From positions 124,001 through 188,000 of the forward strand of contig NZ_WFLK01000008.1 of NCBI RefSeq assembly GCF_009208565.1: 64,000 bases of DNA, given 5' to 3'. The DNA comes from Janthinobacterium aquaticum. GTDB taxonomy: Bacteria; Pseudomonadota; Gammaproteobacteria; Burkholderiales; Burkholderiaceae_D. The stretch's first letter is position 1. Every line of letters starts with the position of its first letter. Positions 60,381-64,000 of the stretch are shown here, piece by piece. The notes under the pieces are model-generated. The model ran no database searches and was not told the DNA's origin. It saw only the letters and a program-made list of their open reading frames with translations. Both the position numbers and the translations under genes were made by a program.

Positions 60381-61477
60381 GTGCGCCCAGTATGGCGTAC
60401 TCCTGCGGGTGCAAGTCCCGCCGTAAGTTGATCACAGCGAACGAAGTGAAGCGCAACTGCACGAGGGTAACCAAGTGTGGGAAGGAAGCGTGGAGCATAA
60501 ACCATGCGCCGAGGGATACGAACCGGATATAAGGCGGTGTCAGGCAGGGTAAGCGGACATTCGACCGCGAAACTCTTTTGATCAAGGCCTGATTCCGTAG
60601 ATGCGGCGATTGTGTGGTAAAGGAGTGCGGCCCTTACCTGGGGAGATCCCGCCTTGTGCTTGAAAGGGCGACAGAAAAAAAATCCGGAGCGGTAAGTCAG
60701 CAGAGGCCGTAGTAGCTGTCGGTAGCGCCGGGAAGGCTCGACCCCGACAGTGAAGGGCAAACGAGAAGGGGTTTTTGTCAACATCGATGCAACAGGCAGT
60801 GCGTCAGATGCCCGCTTTGGCGGGGCGGGAGACTGTGGGGCTGGGTGAAGCTCGGTCATGCACCTCCAGCGGCGAAGTTTGTGGCCCGCGACATGGAATC
60901 GACAAGACAGGAACAGCGCTGCTGCAAGCTGCGCTGACGACAGAGAACCTGCGGCGGGCGTTCAAGCGTGTTCGCACCAACAAGGGAGCGGCAGACGTCG
61001 ATGGACTGGATATCAACCAGACCTCTCGTCATCTGGCGACTGCCTGGCCGTGCATACGAGAACAACTGCTGGCAGGGACATACCGGCCCAGTCCAGTGCG
61101 TCGAATGACGATTCCCAAACCGGATGGTGGCGAGCGTGAGCTCGGCATACCGACGGTAACGGATCGTCTGATCCAGCAAGCACTGCTAAAAATGCTGCAA
61201 CGGATACAGCTCAAACAATGGAAGCACAGCCATCGTATCTATCGGGCGTTGCTGAAACTTGGCGCTCCTAAGCCCATTGCTCGCCGGGTTGCCGCGAAGC
61301 GTCTAGGCTGGTGGCGCAACAGTAACAGGCACTTGAAATACGTCTTGACCATCGCGTACTTCGACATGCTGGGCGTGCCGCGCTTGCTTTGACCTCAACT
61401 TCTCGAACCGCCCGGTGCGGACCAGCATGCCGGGTGGTGTGGCAGGGGAGTAGCCTTGGACTACCCCCTATGCCGAT
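60381..61477 (+). mobile_element. Group II intron with deleted reverse transcriptase
   Basis: The 5' end is GTGCGCCCAGTATGGCG, matching the group II 5' consensus GTGYG. A ribozyme region of about 390 nt precedes the coding part. The 3' end has domain V (61404 on: GAACCGCCCGGTGCGG ... CATGCCGGGTGGTGTGG) and a domain VI stem (GGGGAGTAG...CTACCCCC) with the end CCGAT at 61477. Ends were fixed by comparison with uninterrupted repeat copies. It sits just after a hairpin, as some bacterial introns prefer. At about 1.1 kb it is much shorter than a full intron of about 2 kb because of the coding deletion. Confidence 0.88.
60775..61392 (+). pseudogene. ltrA: Internally deleted group II intron-encoded protein
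   Basis: A 205-aa frame joining two ends of an intron-encoded protein. Residues about 46-140 are RT motifs 0-2 (LLQAALTTENLRRAFKRVRT, NKGAADVDGLD, MTIPKPDGGERELGIPTVTD, RLIQQALLKMLQ). Residues about 147-205 are the C-terminal maturase/GIIM end (WKHSHRIYRALLKLGAPKPI, RNSNRHLKYVLTIAYFDMLG). Everything between is missing, including the YADD active site. The frame is kept across the junction near residue 143. TTG 60775 or ATG 60787 could start it. It cannot reverse-transcribe; splicing would need help in trans. Confidence 0.88.
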
Positions 61478-61823
61478 TAACTGATTGCTGCCGCTGCGCG
61501 GCAGCTCCGCGCGCCGTGGGCGCGCGTTCGTGGTTCTAAGCAGGTTCGGCTTGAGCATGCTTCCACGGCGCCTAACGCATCATCTTGTGTCCAATTGGCA
61601 GAACTGAGACGCCCCGGTAACCCCTCGCTTGAGTGCAACTTGCTTGGCTAGGTTGGGCATCATTCCAGGCCAAGTAAAAAAACTCGCTCGTATACATGCC
61701 CTAGAGCTGTCAAGTAGTTGGCTCGCACAGTGTGAGAATGTTCGATATTTTGATATTGCTAAATAAGCTACAATAGTCTGCAGCCAGCAAAAAGCAACCG
61801 TTGAAAATTTGTGGAGAGATTTT

Positions 61824-62125
61824 ATGAATGAGCGACCAATCCCTCTCGCAGCACAACGAAACATCGATGCTGTCGAAATACTGCGTGTATGGGTGGCTGA
61901 GAGGCAATTACACTGTTCACTAAAGATTGGCATGTATAGAGACGGTATGGGTATTGACGAGGAATTGGCTTGGGGAGTAATCCTCGCAGATGCTGCTAGG
62001 CATATATCGAAAGCTCTGTACCCGAAGATGCAAAAGCCGAGGCGACTGCTCTACAAAAAATTCTCCACAGCTTTAACGATGAGGTCGCTGCGCCAACTTC
62101 AGGTGCTAAAGGCGGATTTGTATAG
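61824..62125 (+). pseudogene. DUF5076-type protein with frameshift
   Basis: Frame 1 from ATG 61824 reads RPIPLAAQRNIDAVEILRVW, LHCSLKIGMY and DEELAWGVILADAARHISKA, the conserved core of DUF5076 proteins. After about 62015 the conserved tail moves to another frame: EDAKAEATALQKILHSFNDE and VAAPTSGAKGGFV, stop TAG at 62123-62125. If unshifted, frame 1 runs to 62156 with a non-family tail. A one-base indel near 62015-62025 explains this; it may be real or a sequence error. GGAG lies 8 nt before the start. Function of the family is unknown. Confidence 0.65.
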
Positions 62126-62226
62126 TAGGCTGAATTCGGCGAGGAACCGACCGTGACTAATTTAGATACACTATCGGCAAAAATCTACCATTTACACACT
62201 CTCAGTCGCGACAGCGCCACTAAAAT

Positions 62227-62451
62227 ATGAATGAATCAGATGAATGCACGGTCAGCCCTGATGAGCTAAAAACACCATTTTTTTGTGGAGCCGTGCTCGG
62301 TGTCTTCATTGCGATCATCGTCATAATCGGTTTTTCACTTGCTACGTCAGCATCCTGGATTGTCGTAATTTTGCCGGCAATTTTCTTATGTGGCTTTTTA
62401 GGGATGAAGTTCGGAGACCGATTTTGGGAACAGCTCGTGGGATTATTGTGA
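62227..62451 (+). CDS. Small membrane protein, two helices
   Basis: 74 aa: a short polar N-terminus (MNESDECTVSPDELKTPFF), helix 1 (AVLGVFIAIIVIIGFSLATS) and helix 2 (WIVVILPAIFLCGFLGMKFG). The Shine-Dalgarno is weak. No family recognised. Followed 46 nt later by another small membrane gene on the same strand; the two may be co-expressed. Confidence 0.55.
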   Translation: MNESDECTVSPDELKTPFFCGAVLGVFIAIIVIIGFSLATSASWIVVILPAIFLCGFLGMKFGDRFWEQLVGLL

Positions 62452-62497
62452 CGGTTGTTACAGCGAATGGTCAGATACATCCAGCGGGAGTGGTGTA

Positions 62498-62800
62498 ATG
62501 AATCTCCAGCAAGCCTCACTCCGGGACAGCGCTGCGCTTGCTTTTGCAGTAGTAAGTATTCCCGCTACCAAAGTGGCGCTCATGTTCTCAGAGTACCTGT
62601 TACACCTGCTGCTACCTCCATTCATGGAACCCGTCGCGCTCCTCATGGCATTGGGTGCCGCCATTTTTACGGCAAGCTATTTTGCACGCTCCTGGGTGAA
62701 AAGGTTGCTTCGAATTGCTGTGATCGTGGCTTGGTCCGGTCTGGCATATTTCATTGTTGCATTTGTTCCTGGGTGCATGTGGGCTCCCGCGTGCCTTTAG
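62498..62800 (+). CDS. Small membrane protein
   Basis: 100 aa with three likely helices (VALMFSEYLLHLLLPPFMEP, VALLMALGAAIFTASYFARS, LLRIAVIVAWSGLAYFIVAF). GGGAG lies 8 nt before the ATG. Family not recognised. The frame ends before 204 non-coding bases leading to the effector-type gene. Confidence 0.55.
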   Translation: MNLQQASLRDSAALAFAVVSIPATKVALMFSEYLLHLLLPPFMEPVALLMALGAAIFTASYFARSWVKRLLRIAVIVAWSGLAYFIVAFVPGCMWAPACL

Positions 62801-63004
62801 CTCGGCAACCACAAAGCATCGCGTCAAATCGAACGAAAAATAGGCTTGAACAGCTTGTTGGTCGGCCATTTGGCGCATCAACCTCGTCAGAAAGTCGAGT
62901 TGGTCGCACTCTCCTGATGTCCTTTTCCGAATCTTTAACCCCGCTCAATCCGATCATTCTTCACCAACGTATCGTCAACTCTCCCCCTACCCACGGAGAG
63001 CCCC

Positions 63005-63391
63005 ATGTCCTACACCTACACCAAAGTCGACGACCTCGAAAAAACCAACATGGTCGGCAACCACCACTGCGTTGCGCTGGTTCGGCACTACGCCGGTGCA
63101 CCTGCCACGCTGTCTTGGAAGCAGGGTGAAGCAGTGCTGGGGAATCGACTACTGCGCAAAGGCACTGCGATTGCCACGTTTGTTAACGGGAAATATGCAA
63201 ATCACCGATCCGGCAATCACGCGGCGCTGTATATGGGGCAGATGGCGGACGGCATACTTGTCATGGATCAGTGGGTCAACAAACGCTACGGCATTGTGTC
63301 GTCACGCGTTTTGCGTGCCAAAGGTCAGAACAAGGATGGCTTGTACATCGACCCCAGCAACAATGCCGACGCCTTTTTCGTGATTGAATAG
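63005..63391 (+). CDS. BPSL0067-family protein, putative amidase effector
   Basis: 128 aa of the BPSL0067 family, related to NlpC/P60-like peptidases. Candidate catalytic residues are Cys 22 in HHCVALVRHYAG and His 72 in SGNHAALYMGQ; DQWVNKRYGIVSSR and SNNADAFFVIE are family motifs. No signal peptide, so export would need a secretion machine such as type VI secretion, which is how some relatives act on peptidoglycan. It is followed 8 nt later by a periplasmic STY0301-type protein, the layout of an effector with its immunity protein. No type VI genes are in the window. Confidence 0.8.
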   Translation: MSYTYTKVDDLEKTNMVGNHHCVALVRHYAGAPATLSWKQGEAVLGNRLLRKGTAIATFVNGKYANHRSGNHAALYMGQMADGILVMDQWVNKRYGIVSSRVLRAKGQNKDGLYIDPSNNADAFFVIE

Positions 63392-63399
63392 GAGCCGCC

Positions 63400-63855
63400 A
63401 TGCGCAGGACTGTCATGCTGTTTGAAGCAAGAGTTGCGTGGGTAATGTTGTCTGGCAGCGCGCTGCCGCTGCTCGCGCAGTCAGCACCAAGTACGCAGCT
63501 TGCCTGCCCGGAAAGCATCCCTGCCACATCAATCCAGCTGCAGCCTGTGCCTTCCGGCTGGACGCCTTATGTTGACGGGCCGCTTTATCTGAGTGGGGCC
63601 GCGCCCATTGATGGCCGACCACAGCGCCGAGGGCAATTGGTACCCGGTAGCGAGCGCAAGCAGCAGCGATGGTCGGTGGCGCGCTATCGGCTGGAAGGCA
63701 GTTATCCCGATGGAAAGTGGCTGCAATGCAGCTATGGTGCGTATGGGGAAATTTCGCTGTCGAAAAGGCTCGATGACGGTGTGCGCTTTTGCGAGATCAG
63801 CTATCGCAAAGGTGGGAAGGCGGGGCAGGGCGAAGTGCGGGTCGATTGCAGGTGA
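63400..63855 (+). CDS. STY0301-family periplasmic protein, putative immunity partner
   Basis: 151 aa with a signal peptide (hydrophobic part AWVMLSGSALPLLAQS; cleavage near residue 28). The mature part has LACPESIPATSIQLQPVPSG, YLSGAAPIDGRP and KWLQCSYGAYGEISLSKRLD, with paired Cys, as in STY0301-family proteins. GGAG lies 5 nt before ATG 63400, 8 nt after the BPSL0067 gene. Periplasmic location and pairing suggest it blocks the partner amidase. This is inferred from context. Confidence 0.75.
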   Translation: MRRTVMLFEARVAWVMLSGSALPLLAQSAPSTQLACPESIPATSIQLQPVPSGWTPYVDGPLYLSGAAPIDGRPQRRGQLVPGSERKQQRWSVARYRLEGSYPDGKWLQCSYGAYGEISLSKRLDDGVRFCEISYRKGGKAGQGEVRVDCR

Positions 63856-63865
63856 GGGCTGAAAA

Positions 63866-63904
63866 ACAAAGGCCGTTCGGTCTGCACCGAACGGCCTTTT
63901 TATA
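63866..63904 (+). terminator. Terminator after the effector/immunity pair
   Basis: AAAGGCCGTTCGG (63868-63880), loop TCTGCA, CCGAACGGCCTTT (63887-63899), then T-run. The remaining bases to 64000 hold no gene; the window ends in GGGGTCAGTCCG, the start of the second palindromic repeat family. Confidence 0.92.
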
Positions 63905-64000
63905 CTACGCACTTCATGGGCCAAGCCCTAATGCCGTTAAGTTAAGCCCACCAGACATTTCACGCTTAACCCGAACAGCGAAAATGCCGGGGTCAGTCCG

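Larger units (their letters stand above)
60299..61615 (+). repeat. Island repeat copy C, split by a group II intron
   Basis: Left part 60299-60380 (GCAGGCAGAGAGAAGCACGC, GCACGCCCC/GGGGCGTGC hairpin, GGGCCTGCCGGCCC hairpin) and right part 61478-61615 (TAACTGATTGCTGCCGCTGC, GAGCATGCTTCCACGGCG, GTGTCCAATTGGCAGAACTG). Removing 60381-61477 restores CTCCGAAT-TAACTGATTGCTG, aligned without gap to copy B (CTTCTAATCGACTGATTGCTG). Confidence 0.85.

Noticed and set aside
60775..61392. Reverse transcriptase next to the PRTase-TOPRIM gene, as in a retron
   Set aside because: The RT fragment has group II intron motifs and a maturase end, lies inside an intron with domains V/VI, and lacks its active site. 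It is unrelated to retron RTs, so no retron is claimed.
52384..61615. Search for a tyrosine or serine integrase gene in the island
   Set aside because: No frame shows the R-H-R-Y or serine-recombinase motifs; only attachment-like sequences remain, so integration is inferred, not shown.
61580..61933. 117-codon minus-strand frame after repeat C
   Set aside because: It overlaps the better supported DUF5076 gene on the other strand and has atypical composition (Cys/Ser/Phe-rich).

Overview
The window looks like a chromosomal segment of a GC-rich betaproteobacterium of the family Oxalobacteraceae (Janthinobacterium/Duganella/Massilia type). The support is the conserved scpB-rluB-rimP-nusA-infB-rbfA-truB-typA block, a PEP-CTERM protein, several TonB-dependent receptors, a stand-alone TonB C-terminal-domain protein, and intergenic palindromic repeats (GTCGGATTA...TAATCCGAC). 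The genus is inferred from protein style and gene order only.

Layout. 1-1369: 3' part of tldD. 1.6-18.9 kb: three paralogous TonB-dependent receptors, all on the minus strand, with the DAHP synthase gene aroG between the first two, then a plus-strand peptide-type ABC transporter (binding protein, two permeases, fused double ATPase) and a DedA-rhodanese fusion. The receptors and the ABC system plausibly form one outer- plus inner-membrane uptake route for oligopeptide-like ligands. aroG is preceded by a promoter, a 22-codon Phe/Tyr-rich leader peptide, an antiterminator segment and an intrinsic terminator: a complete transcription-attenuation device.

19.3-34.1 kb is core housekeeping: glk, scpB, rluB, rimP-nusA-infB (with its own leader containing mutually exclusive hairpins), rbfA, truB, typA, dusA. 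34.6-46.3 kb is mixed: chemoreceptor, TonB-C protein, two lipoproteins, a 38-aa membrane micro-protein, PEP-CTERM protein, Fur-box-controlled FecA-like receptor, response regulator, acetyltransferase, esterase with convergent LysR regulator, and a GH12-like secreted protein. 46.4-52.0 kb: tRNA-His, murI, class I fumarase, YqhA-type membrane protein, acs.

52.2-61.6 kb is an island behind tRNA-Ser(GGA). A hairpin-rich sequence of about 200 bp just after the tRNA terminator recurs twice more. The third copy is preceded by a diverged tRNA-Ser 3' end plus terminator. The copies delimit cassettes with lower GC: cassette 1 carries mcrBC and a two-gene operon (75-aa protein plus Sel1-repeat protein); cassette 2 carries a single phosphoribosyltransferase-TOPRIM fusion. 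No integrase gene is present, but short GGGCAT direct repeats resembling recombinase arm sites lie before copies 2 and 3. Copy 3 is split by a group II intron whose reverse transcriptase has lost its catalytic core. IS66 and IS21 remnants also occur. The island looks like serially acquired defence cassettes, and the PRTase-TOPRIM gene is the best candidate for an undescribed immune function.

61.8-64 kb: a frameshifted DUF5076 gene, two small membrane proteins, and a BPSL0067-family / STY0301-family pair that looks like a cell-wall amidase effector with its immunity protein.
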